Origin: an uncultured Lachnospiraceae bacterium | Lineage (GTDB): Bacteria > Bacillota > Clostridia > Lachnospirales > Lachnospiraceae | DNA length: 11,457 bases | Assembly: GCA_910588755.1 (NCBI GenBank) | Contig: CAJUQZ010000080.1 | Span: forward strand, 1 to 11,457 | Direction of reading: 5' to 3' | In this document: piece by piece, positions 1 through 7,400 of the stretch | Numbering within the stretch: position 1 is the stretch's first letter | Layout: every line of letters starts with the position of its first letter | Position numbers and translations under genes: made by a program | Notes under the pieces: model-generated | What the model was told of the DNA's origin: nothing | The model's input: the letters and a program-made list of their open reading frames with translations, nothing else | The model's database searches: none

Positions 1-190
1 GTAACTACGGCGGATTTTATGTGAGTTTATACTGCCGTGAATAATTCGGGCTAATTGAGGAGTTCAACACAATTTTGCCCATTGCATACTGTAATGCCCT
101 ACAATTAAGATGACAAATTTTGTTGAAGATACTTAGGAGCTGTAAAGACATTTTTAATTAAAAATACTACGATCAGGAGGAATCATTGTA

Positions 191-1018
191 ATGGCTGCTC
201 TCGAGATGAGAATTGACCGGCTAAATTTTGATACAACTACAGATTACAACCAGATTCAGTCATTTAGTATCGGACATGAAAGCTGTATTATAAAGTTTTT
301 TCATATTATTCAAAACGAAACCCTGCTTAGCTTTGTAAAGGAGCAAAGGCAAAACGGAAAAACAATCCGCATAATCACCCCGTTTGTTCCTGAAAGACAC
401 TTAGACGCGATGAAATCCGCAATTGAAAGAATCCGCGGGCAAAAGTGTTTCGAGAACAGTATCATTATTGTAAATGATTTCGGATTAATGAATTATCTTT
501 TCAAAACGGACCACAACTGTCAACTATGTCTGGGAAGAAGCTTGTCTGTCTGTTTTGATTATGCTCCCTGGGGACATCAAATCTATGCGGATGAACCCTC
601 TCAGATTCAGCGCGTAGTGGCACAGATTAGTTTTTATGACGATGAGAAAATGGAATTTTACAGCAAATATAACGTTACAGAGATTGAGGCCAATGTTACA
701 GAAAAAACAGTAGAAAGTTTAAAGAACATCCAAAAAGCCGGGTTTCAGGTAAATGCCCATCAGTCAACTTTTTTGTACGGTATACAGCGGAGTTGTTATA
801 TTAAAAGATACCACGCAGGACAGTCCTGCAACGCAACGGAATGTGACCATGTCCAGCAGATCGAAATAGACTCCCTGTGGGACAACACAGGATTTTTTGA
901 GGTATCAGAAGATATTAACTTCCCTTCACCATTATATTTGCGCGGAAACCAAATCTATGGTAAGGCATATGACATCCCCTGTGATTGGGCAGACAGAATT
1001 ATTATTGATTCTGAATAA
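191..1018 (+). CDS. UbiV-like U32-type Fe-S protein (putative)
   Basis: This 275-residue protein appears to be a divergent member of the U32 (collagenase-like peptidase) superfamily, closest in layout to UbiV, the partner of UbiU in O2-independent ubiquinone hydroxylation. Seen directly: a segment VNDFGLMNYL (residues 94-103) resembling the conserved ND-x-G strand of U32 barrels, and a late motif RSCYIKRYH followed by two more cysteines (C202, C213, C218), matching the spacing style of the C-x12-C-x3-C Fe-S ligands of UbiV. C33, C110 or C113 could supply a fourth ligand. The start is well supported: AGGAGG at 175-180 lies 10 nt before the ATG. A UbiU-like gene follows after 25 nt, so the two probably act as a heterodimer. 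No signal peptide or membrane segment is seen, so it is cytoplasmic. The substrate is unknown. It is too divergent for a firm family call, and the U32 assignment leans partly on its neighbour. Confidence 0.62.
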   Translation: MAALEMRIDRLNFDTTTDYNQIQSFSIGHESCIIKFFHIIQNETLLSFVKEQRQNGKTIRIITPFVPERHLDAMKSAIERIRGQKCFENSIIIVNDFGLMNYLFKTDHNCQLCLGRSLSVCFDYAPWGHQIYADEPSQIQRVVAQISFYDDEKMEFYSKYNVTEIEANVTEKTVESLKNIQKAGFQVNAHQSTFLYGIQRSCYIKRYHAGQSCNATECDHVQQIEIDSLWDNTGFFEVSEDINFPSPLYLRGNQIYGKAYDIPCDWADRIIIDSE

Positions 1019-1043
1019 TACATTCTTACAGAAAGGCAAAGAT

Positions 1044-1970
1044 ATGAAATTAAAAGTACCTGTCAATTCGTATATGTCGGCAGTAAAACAGATTGAGGCT
1101 GGAGCAGATGAGATTTATATGGGATTGGAAGATTCCCACTTTAACCGAATGTCCTATTCTGCCAGGGCCCAGATCACCTGCAAAGGAGTTCACTCCAATC
1201 TTAAGGATGAGGAGTTTGCGAAAATCGTGCTCTATGCGCACTCCAAAAATGTAACTGTAAGTCTGACTGCAAACTGCCAGCATGTGACCAAAAGCAAGGA
1301 TGATTTTTACCGAAAAGGTTTTATAGAATATGTGAAACGCGGCATCCGTCTGGGCGCCGATGCGGTAATCGTGTCCGATATTGGAAATCTGATCGCTATA
1401 AGAAAATGTAACATAATGATACCACTCATTGCGGGATGCTATTTAAATTGCTTTAACCGGGAAACGATAGATTTTTTGAATAATTTGAACGTGTTCCGCA
1501 TATGTGTCCCAGATCAGGTAACATTTGATGAAATGAAAAGTATGAAGGAGCACTCAGATATACAAATAGAGATATTTATTGGGTATGGATGCTCAAACAT
1601 TCCTGGCATGTGCAATTTCTATCATAATAGTGGTGAAAAGAACAGACTGGGCGTGCCGTGCCGCGCAAATTTCCGGTTGGATGGTCATGATCCAGTAAAT
1701 ATACTAGACGCCTGCCCTGATTGTGCAGTCTGCAGCATTCCGAAATTGTATGATCTTGGAATTGACAGCCTAAAAATTATCGGCCGCGAAACAGACTGCG
1801 AAAAAGTTGCAGCAATAACAAAAATGTACAAATCAGCCATTCAGATGTATGCAGACACCCGGTCTTTTCATCGCAAAGAAATTCTTTCTGCAATTCCCTG
1901 GTGGGAGAATGAAATGTGCCACAAAAGATGCAAATATGAAGAAACCAATTTATTGCGTTCGTATATCTGA
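1044..1970 (+). CDS. U32 family protein, UbiU-like
   Basis: The 308-residue product starts like U32 proteins (VPVNSYMSAVKQIEAGADEIYMG, residues 5-27 in outline) and carries the family signature LKIIGRE (243-249, normally LKIEGR). The cysteines C183, C190 and C206, with another among C224/C227/C230, reproduce the C-x6-C-x16-C pattern that holds the [4Fe-4S] cluster in UbiU. Characterised members (UbiU/UbiV, RlhA, TrhP) catalyse or support O2-independent hydroxylations using prephenate; older annotations call them peptidases. The reading frame is open back to position 897, but ATG 1044 is preferred: it begins the conserved barrel strand, has AGAAAGG about 8 nt upstream, and avoids a long overlap with the preceding gene. 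The C-terminus holds an extra C-x3-C (residues 292-296). It is probably co-transcribed with the UbiV-like gene. Family membership is secure; the hydroxylated substrate is not known and could be a quinone, RNA or the product of the neighbouring cluster. Confidence 0.88.
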   Translation: MKLKVPVNSYMSAVKQIEAGADEIYMGLEDSHFNRMSYSARAQITCKGVHSNLKDEEFAKIVLYAHSKNVTVSLTANCQHVTKSKDDFYRKGFIEYVKRGIRLGADAVIVSDIGNLIAIRKCNIMIPLIAGCYLNCFNRETIDFLNNLNVFRICVPDQVTFDEMKSMKEHSDIQIEIFIGYGCSNIPGMCNFYHNSGEKNRLGVPCRANFRLDGHDPVNILDACPDCAVCSIPKLYDLGIDSLKIIGRETDCEKVAAITKMYKSAIQMYADTRSFHRKEILSAIPWWENEMCHKRCKYEETNLLRSYI

Positions 1971-1997
1971 TAAATTATTTCGCCACAAATGTCTGTA

Positions 1998-2021
1998 GCG
2001 GCAGGCAAATATGCCTGCCGC
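1998..2021. terminator. Hairpin between convergent operons, likely bidirectional terminator
   Basis: GCGGCAGGCA (1998-2007) and TGCCTGCCGC (2012-2021) form a perfect 10-bp GC-rich stem around an AATA loop. It sits 27 nt after the stop of the U32 gene on the + strand and 12 nt after the stop of the UvrA-like gene on the minus strand, the expected place for a shared terminator. The downstream T-tract is poor on both strands (CGTTCTT on the + side), so termination efficiency is uncertain. The remaining bases of the 1971-2033 gap show nothing else. Confidence 0.65.
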
Positions 2022-2033
2022 CGTTCTTACAAA

Positions 2034-4289
2034 TCAGCAAATTTCGCGCAGAAAATGACCTGTTATGGATCTCTCACAATTTATAATATCGCATACCGTT
2101 CCCTGACATACCACCTCGCCCCCATTTTTTCCACCTTCCGGGCCCATGTCAATGATCCAGTCTGCCTGGACGATCACGTCAAGATTGTGTTCTATAACAA
2201 TCACTGTATTATGTGATTTTGTCAGCAGTTTCAATACTTTTATAATCTTTTGTGTGTCTTTGGGATGCAGTCCGCGCGTTGGTTCGTCGAAAATATAAGT
2301 ATTTCCCCGCTGCGTCAGTTTCTGTGATATTTTAAGCCTTTGTCCCTCACCGCCAGAAAGCGTATTTAACGGCTGTCCTAATGTGATATATTCGAGACCG
2401 GTTCGTTCGAGTATTTGAAGATTTTTCGTTATATCTGTCTCGCTGGCAAAAAAATCTAGGGCCTCCGAAACCGTCATATCAAGCACTTCTGAAATATTTT
2501 TGCCCTGATAGGTATACCTTAATACATGGTCCTTGTAGCGTTTTCCACCGCAGGCATCACAGATATTTCTCACATTTCCCAAATAATGCATGTCTGTCTC
2601 TATGTAACCTGTCCCATTGCACTCCGGACAACTACCCTCGCTGTTAAAGGAAAACAATGAGGGATTCTGGCCTGTCTTCCTGGCATAGAGGGCGCGTATG
2701 AGATCAAACACACCACTGTATGTGGCGATATTCCCCCTTGAAGTTGAACCGATCTGGGTCTGGTCCATCACGACCGCCTTCGGCGTATTTGCACAAATGT
2801 GACGTGACAAGGAAGTTTTCCCAGAACCGGATACTCCGGTGAGGACCGTGATAAAGTTTTCTGGAATCTTGACAGACGCCCCATGTATATTATTGATATC
2901 AATATCCTTATACTCCCTGAATTTCGCGTTTTCACGCTGAAATAAGGATTTTTCTACTGTAGGGCCGACTTTATTAAATACGGAAAACAGACTTGAGTTC
3001 TCGTCTGACTTTATTTCTTCCGGTGTCCCCGCTGCAATCTGCTCCCCGCCGTGTGCACCTGCTCCAGGACCAATATCAATAATATGATCTGCATGACTTA
3101 GAATATAAGGATCATGCTCAATTACAATCACTGTGTTGCCCCTTCTGACAATCCTGCCCAAACTGTCAGCCAGCTTACGCACATCGCGCTCATGAAGCCC
3201 CGCCGTCGGCTCATCCAGAATATAGGTAATATCGGTCAATGATGATACCAGTTGTTTTGCCAGTTTCAATTTCTGTGCTTCTCCGCCTGACACCGAGGAT
3301 ATAGACCGGTTTAGGTTCAGGTATCCTATACCCAGCCCTTTAATACTTTCTACCTGGTTTATAATGAGCGGAAACAGTGCTTGGGCCACGGGGCTGCTAT
3401 TGTCAAGCTGCCTTAGCAGTGCAGGTATTTCTGCCAGTTCACATTCCACAAAATCCTTCATGCAAAATAGTCCACCCACTTTGACATTTCTAGGCTTTGC
3501 ACACAATCTCACCCCGCCGCATTCAGGGCATACCCCATCCGAAAAGAATTGACTATCATAGTCAGCAGCACTGAGACCTCTCTCATCTTTTTTCCTTTTG
3601 ACCAGCCGTCTTACTATCCCTTCATAAGAAAATGACTGTGCTACCTTTGCCCCTTTGCTTTGAATGGAGACAGGATCACTGAAAAGGAGCCTGTTCATTT
3701 CCTCTTCTGTAAAATCGCCCAGCTTTTTATCCATATCGTAAAAATCACTTGCCTGTATGATATTCCAGTACCTAGAGCCTACCTTCCATGTTTTATGCTG
3801 TATTGCGCCTTCATTAAGGGATTTTTTCATATCTATGAGTTTGTTTTTGTTCACCGTCATTGCCGTCCCCAAACCACCACAGACAGGACATGCACCTGCC
3901 GGCGTATTGAACGAAAACTCACCGGCGCTCAACATGGAATCACCCAATCTGGAAAACAAAAGACGCAGATGTGTATAAAGCTCAGTGTATGTCCCTACTG
4001 TGGATTTGGGATTTCCCGTAAACATTCCCTGATTAATGGATATACAGGATGTTAGCCCCTCAATCCTGTCAAAATCCGCCGTTTCATAGCGGGGCAAAAT
4101 CCGCCTGGCATAGGAACTTAGCGAATCTAGATACTGCCTTTGCGCTTCATTAAAAAGTATGTCATAAACCAGCGTTGATTTTCCAGACCCGGACACGCCG
4201 GAAACTGCTGTCAGTTTATGTTTTGGTATCACCACATCAATATTTTTTAAATTGTTTTCCCTCGCCCCGTAAATCTCTATATTTGCCAT
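2034..4289 (-). CDS. UvrA-like ABC ATPase lacking the UvrB-binding domain (putative self-resistance)
   Basis: This 751-residue protein has the complete twin-ATPase core of UvrA. Walker A motifs lie at residues 31-39 (GVSGSGKST) and 485-492 (GVSGSGKT). ABC signatures SVSGGEAQ and TLSGGEGQ lie near 332-339 and 643-650. Walker B segments YILDEPTAGLH and YIFDEPTRGLH lie near 356-366 and 665-675. Zinc-type cysteines are CPVC (134-137), CPEC (254-257) and a C-x2-C-x19-C-x2-C module at 554-580. The chain runs from LLFSRLG (111-117) straight into FSFNTPAGACP, where canonical UvrA (about 940 residues) has the UvrB-binding domain and its first CxxC pair. It is therefore unlikely to feed UvrB-dependent excision repair. 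Short UvrA-like proteins in antibiotic clusters (DrrC, Ecm16) protect producers from DNA-binding compounds. It is the last gene of the operon: its ATG is 1 nt after the KAS III stop, with AAGGAG inside the preceding gene's last codons. Confidence 0.93.
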   Translation of the reverse strand: MANIEIYGARENNLKNIDVVIPKHKLTAVSGVSGSGKSTLVYDILFNEAQRQYLDSLSSYARRILPRYETADFDRIEGLTSCISINQGMFTGNPKSTVGTYTELYTHLRLLFSRLGDSMLSAGEFSFNTPAGACPVCGGLGTAMTVNKNKLIDMKKSLNEGAIQHKTWKVGSRYWNIIQASDFYDMDKKLGDFTEEEMNRLLFSDPVSIQSKGAKVAQSFSYEGIVRRLVKRKKDERGLSAADYDSQFFSDGVCPECGGVRLCAKPRNVKVGGLFCMKDFVECELAEIPALLRQLDNSSPVAQALFPLIINQVESIKGLGIGYLNLNRSISSVSGGEAQKLKLAKQLVSSLTDITYILDEPTAGLHERDVRKLADSLGRIVRRGNTVIVIEHDPYILSHADHIIDIGPGAGAHGGEQIAAGTPEEIKSDENSSLFSVFNKVGPTVEKSLFQRENAKFREYKDIDINNIHGASVKIPENFITVLTGVSGSGKTSLSRHICANTPKAVVMDQTQIGSTSRGNIATYSGVFDLIRALYARKTGQNPSLFSFNSEGSCPECNGTGYIETDMHYLGNVRNICDACGGKRYKDHVLRYTYQGKNISEVLDMTVSEALDFFASETDITKNLQILERTGLEYITLGQPLNTLSGGEGQRLKISQKLTQRGNTYIFDEPTRGLHPKDTQKIIKVLKLLTKSHNTVIVIEHNLDVIVQADWIIDMGPEGGKNGGEVVCQGTVCDIINCERSITGHFLREIC

Positions 4290-4290
4290 T

Positions 4291-5121
4291 TTATCTTCTC
4301 CTTAATATTGTGCAGCCCCGCGTTCCGCCAAACCCTGGGTTAATGAGCATCGCTGTCTTCCCTGGACCGATCGTTTTGTCCTCGCAGTGCGTAAAATAGT
4401 GATAAAAGCTGTCATTTGAATTAAAGTGTCCTGTCTGGACAATATTCGCATCTAAGATCTTGTCCCTGTCCATATGGACTAGTTCTGCAAATATATCCCA
4501 GATTTCTCGGCTAGAAGTATGTGGTGCTATAAAATCCACAGCGCTAAGCCCACTTTTACTTAGGCAGTTTTTATATGCATCTCTAAGAAGCAGTGGAAGT
4601 GTCTCCCGATATTTTTGGATCGCATCCTTTCCGGAATTTTCCCCTTCAGGAGCAAATAACACAGTATCCAGGCTGCTTACCACAACTTCATGAAGTCCAT
4701 CACCCTTTTCGAGCATCATTCCAATGACAGCATCGCCCATCACAGTACCAAAAAAATTTCTCTCCCGGTCACTGTATGCCTTATCTGCACCAAAAACCAA
4801 TATGCGGTCATATCTGTCGTTCTCTATCTGGGCAGCGGCTGCTTTTACAGCCATATGGGTTATGGCACACGGCAGGCCACTTAGATAGATCACTGGCACA
4901 TTAAAATAGTCATTTAGTTCCCGGCCTTTATTCCCTTTTATAAAAGGAAGCGAATGGGCAATATACACCATATCTGGTTTCTTTTTCCACTTTTTCCCGC
5001 ATGCGATTATCATATCAGAGAGTATCCGGGCATTATCAATAGGAGCACTCTTTATTACCTTATGACCATAGACTTGCTGATTATTTGCAAGCTCATATGC
5101 ATATTCTGTTATTGATACCAT
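4291..5121 (-). CDS. 3-oxoacyl-ACP synthase III-like (KAS III, FabH-type) enzyme
   Basis: This thiolase-fold enzyme probably makes a carbon-carbon bond by decarboxylative condensation on the carrier protein, or transfers an acyl group as CerJ-type KAS III proteins do. The Cys-His-Asn triad can be read in order: C85 in LSGLPCAITH, H201 in IAPHTSSREIW, and N234 in TGHFNSNDSF, aligning with the PHQAN and GNTSAA motifs of FabH. The helix start MGDAVIGMML (128-137) matches GDGAxAxxL, and LINPGFGGTRGCTIL (259-273) matches the C-terminal GFGGG strand. At 276 residues it is about 40 shorter than FabH, mostly through a reduced N-terminal part and shortened loops. The start is well supported by AAGGAGG 7 nt before the ATG. 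It lies 19 nt after the BtrH-like gene and 1 nt before the UvrA-like gene. The primer and the exact reaction cannot be predicted. It is distinct from housekeeping FabH, judging by the divergent motifs. Confidence 0.82.
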   Translation of the reverse strand: MVSITEYAYELANNQQVYGHKVIKSAPIDNARILSDMIIACGKKWKKKPDMVYIAHSLPFIKGNKGRELNDYFNVPVIYLSGLPCAITHMAVKAAAAQIENDRYDRILVFGADKAYSDRERNFFGTVMGDAVIGMMLEKGDGLHEVVVSSLDTVLFAPEGENSGKDAIQKYRETLPLLLRDAYKNCLSKSGLSAVDFIAPHTSSREIWDIFAELVHMDRDKILDANIVQTGHFNSNDSFYHYFTHCEDKTIGPGKTAMLINPGFGGTRGCTILRRR

Positions 5122-5140
5122 TTTGGCGCCTCCTTATCCA

Positions 5141-6019
5141 TCAGTATATTTTATAGGCAAGTTCATATTCACAGTCCGCAAAACACCGAAACAGTGCATG
5201 GTCTATCGTTTCACATGCCAGGGCCTGTTTCCGTATTGCACACAGAATCTCTATCTGCTGTTCAATCAGGTCCGTCTGGTATCTGACCGCAAGCTCCTTA
5301 CGCTGAATCATATAATTGACCTCATGATAGATTCCCATACCCCATTGTCGCATATCCTTGTCGGCTAAGAAAGCATCACATGCCATGACAGCATGACTTC
5401 CCTGCCCTTCCTTTTCTGCTCGCACAAGATTCTGATGCGCCTTATAAAGGATGGCCTCGTGGTAGTCTTTCTCTTTCACTGGTTTATCCGCTGCCTTTTC
5501 AAAACGCCATATATTTATGGCATTCCCTGCTTCCGGGATTTGATCGACACTGAATATCCCACATAACATCTCTTCTGTACAATCATATCCTAGTACACAC
5601 TCCGAATCAATCACGCTATAGTGATTCTGCGAACGTTTCTCTATCGCTATGTAATGGCTTTGGGCTTTATATAGCATATTTTGTGGCAGATATCCCAACC
5701 ATCCCATATCAACCGGCCCTATCATAATACGCTGCCCTGGCATAAAACCTGACATAAACTGTACCGCCTGTGCTGCATCGCCAAAGCACCAATGTTCAGA
5801 ACAATACCCAAGCAGCCTGGCCGTATCCTCCACCATGAAGCATGGTTCGATAAAGGGTGTCAGAATCTTGAATTTATGGTTACCGTTATGCTTTAGCCCA
5901 AAAGGAACACCGGATAACAATTCATACATCGCTGGCGTTATCTCTGTAGTATTTATTGTGTTTAAGAATGCATATGCTGCACACCATGCCCCAAATCCAT
6001 TATAATGCATACCGTTCAT
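5141..6019 (-). CDS. BtrH-like papain-fold acyltransferase (putative)
   Basis: This 292-residue protein resembles the BtrH N-terminal domain family, named for the butirosin enzyme that transfers an acyl group from a carrier protein to an aminoglycoside amine. Seen directly: an N-terminal cysteine motif FGAWCAAYAFLN (C13), a helix ending in LLSGVPFGL that fits the ...E..FGLSGG.. region, PGQRIMIGPVDMGWLGYLP (94-112, similar to GRPVxVxVDxYYLPY), then SHYIAIEK (H122) and YSVIDSE (D138). C13-H122-D138 is a credible catalytic triad. The C-terminal half (from about 170) is helical and unrecognised. The frame can be opened from a TTG at 6025, but GAGGA at 6029-6033 is only 3 nt from it and 9 nt from ATG 6019, so ATG 6019 is chosen. 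The gene then overlaps the ligase gene by 20 nt. In this operon it would release the mature acyl chain onto an acceptor. A C39-like peptidase role is the alternative. Confidence 0.6.
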   Translation of the reverse strand: MNGMHYNGFGAWCAAYAFLNTINTTEITPAMYELLSGVPFGLKHNGNHKFKILTPFIEPCFMVEDTARLLGYCSEHWCFGDAAQAVQFMSGFMPGQRIMIGPVDMGWLGYLPQNMLYKAQSHYIAIEKRSQNHYSVIDSECVLGYDCTEEMLCGIFSVDQIPEAGNAINIWRFEKAADKPVKEKDYHEAILYKAHQNLVRAEKEGQGSHAVMACDAFLADKDMRQWGMGIYHEVNYMIQRKELAVRYQTDLIEQQIEILCAIRKQALACETIDHALFRCFADCEYELAYKIY

Positions 6020-7400
6020 ATACAATATTCCTCAACGCCCGAATATCCACTTTCCCATTTGCATTCAAAGGAAATGGATTGTCAAAAAAACATATTTTCC
6101 GTATCTGTTTATGCTTTGGAAGTGTGCCTGAAATCGCTTCGATCTTTTCTTTTGTATCTGTGCCTTCTGCATATACACAGGCACAAACTGCCTCCCCGGA
6201 CACCTTATCAGGGATTCCAATAACCCGTACATCCAGGATTTTGTCAACCTGCTTTAAGAGTTCTTCAAGTTCAGCGGCACTGACAGAAAAGCCTCCCACC
6301 TTTATCACATTTTTCAACCGATACCGAAAATATAAAAAACCCTCCGGATCGATATAGAAATAATCACCTGTCCGAAGATACCGCCGTCCTCTACAGTCGG
6401 TGCCAAATATACCGCCGTCCTCTGCATCTTCACCCCAATATCCATTCATAACATTTTGTCCATAGACGACCAGCTCTCCTTCATAGTCTGAATCACCCAG
6501 CGTTTCTACTTCTACACCATCCAGCGGAAGACCGCAGGAGCCGCTCATAATTTTATCCCACCTGCCAGGAGGCATTACAGACACCCTCTTGCATTCTGTC
6601 AACCCATACATGGGGATAATTTCCACATCCGGCAAAGCTTTATGTACCTCCGCTATCAGCGCAACATCCAAAACCTCCCCTGTTGAACAAATATATCTAA
6701 GAAACGGAAAATATTGTTTCTTTAACAGTCTTGCACGCAACAGTGCAGACAGCATAGAGGGCACTACGGGAAGCGCGGTGATCTTATGGTCATGTGCCAT
6801 TTTGGGGATATCCAACAAGTTGCAATCCCTGCCAGCTAAGAACAGCGCAGATTCAAAACACAGGGCAAAAAACACCTGGTACAGCCCATAATCAAAGGAC
6901 AGGGGAAGCCTGCTCAAAATCCTGTCATCACTGTTATTTTCCAGTCTTTTATTAATCCCGTCAATGCAAAAATGAATGGCCGAAAACGGGGCCTCAACCC
7001 CTTTTGGCGTGCTTGTTGAACCAGATGTGTAAATAATATATCCAATCGTGTCCGGCGGGAGGACATCACGTTTTTTTGCTGTCTTACCACCAGATATACC
7101 GCCCTTATATACAAGCGCTGGCTCACAGTCCCCTATAATATATCCCATGTCATCCGTATCTGGCTCTACTGGTACAAAGATTATCCCATATGCAATGCAG
7201 GCAAGTAGGGCAATGACAGTATCTATCAAATGATTGCACGCAACAATCACACGGTCACCGGCCCTGATGCCCTGATCTAGCCACTCCTGTCCCAGCGCAA
7301 GAGACATATCCTGCAGTTGCTGGTAACAATAGGACTGGGACTGGTCACATAAAATAATTTTGTCTGGTAAATGCTCCTCAATCAATTTCTTATATAACAT
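6000..7400 (-). CDS. AMP-forming acyl/aminoacyl ligase (ANL superfamily)
   Basis: This 466-residue adenylate-forming enzyme activates a carboxylate with ATP and probably loads it on the carrier protein encoded upstream. The core motifs are all present: phosphate loop YIIYTSGSTSTPKG (121-134), the substrate-pocket strand LPLSFDYGLYQVF (165-177), MYGLTEC (264-270), YLRTGDY (341-347), the hinge region RLKNVIKVGGF (361-371), and PLNANGKVD with the catalytic lysine K450. The FDYGL segment occurs in many acyl-CoA/acyl-ACP ligases; the Asp at this place also binds the amine in amino-acid adenylation domains, so fatty, aryl and amino acid substrates all remain possible. It is a stand-alone enzyme with no fused carrier or condensation domain, and at 466 residues it is slightly short for the family. 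The start at ATG 7400 has AGGGGG 5 nt upstream, lying inside the end of the radical SAM gene, which it overlaps by 11 nt. Confidence 0.93.
   Translation of the reverse strand: MLYKKLIEEHLPDKIILCDQSQSYCYQQLQDMSLALGQEWLDQGIRAGDRVIVACNHLIDTVIALLACIAYGIIFVPVEPDTDDMGYIIGDCEPALVYKGGISGGKTAKKRDVLPPDTIGYIIYTSGSTSTPKGVEAPFSAIHFCIDGINKRLENNSDDRILSRLPLSFDYGLYQVFFALCFESALFLAGRDCNLLDIPKMAHDHKITALPVVPSMLSALLRARLLKKQYFPFLRYICSTGEVLDVALIAEVHKALPDVEIIPMYGLTECKRVSVMPPGRWDKIMSGSCGLPLDGVEVETLGDSDYEGELVVYGQNVMNGYWGEDAEDGGIFGTDCRGRRYLRTGDYFYIDPEGFLYFRYRLKNVIKVGGFSVSAAELEELLKQVDKILDVRVIGIPDKVSGEAVCACVYAEGTDTKEKIEAISGTLPKHKQIRKICFFDNPFPLNANGKVDIRALRNIVYERYAL
6029..6033 (-). promoter_or_regulatory. Ribosome binding site deciding the BtrH-like start
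   Basis: GAGGA on the minus strand is 9 nt before ATG 6019 and only 3 nt before the in-frame TTG at 6025, so translation most likely starts at the ATG. The site lies inside the 3' end of the ligase gene, which indicates translational coupling. Confidence 0.7.

Noticed and set aside
3..44. A + strand frame open from the left edge to a TAA at 42-44 (13 codons, ending SLYCRE), possibly the tail of an upstream gene.
   Set aside because: Too short to support; no recognisable motif and no downstream terminator hairpin. The rest of 45-190 shows only the ribosome site at 175-180.
75..150. Possible sigma-A promoter elements upstream of the U32 pair (for example TTGTTG at 120-125 with TAAAGA at 143-148, 17-nt spacing).
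   Set aside because: The -10 element matches the consensus at only about half its bases and there is no extended -10; other pairings are equally weak.
897..1043. N-terminal extension of the U32 gene back to an ATG at 897.
   Set aside because: It would overlap the previous gene by over 120 nt, precedes the conserved first barrel strand, and the ATG at 1044 has its own ribosome site.
3660..4055. A 131-codon + strand frame opposite the UvrA-like gene.
   Set aside because: It is the antisense shadow of a strongly conserved coding region and shows no protein family features.
6378..6423. A 15-bp direct repeat (ATACCGCCGTCCTCT at 6378-6392 and 6409-6423).
   Set aside because: Both copies lie inside the ligase gene and are read in different frames (EDGGI and RGRRY); most likely chance or a small local duplication with no function visible.
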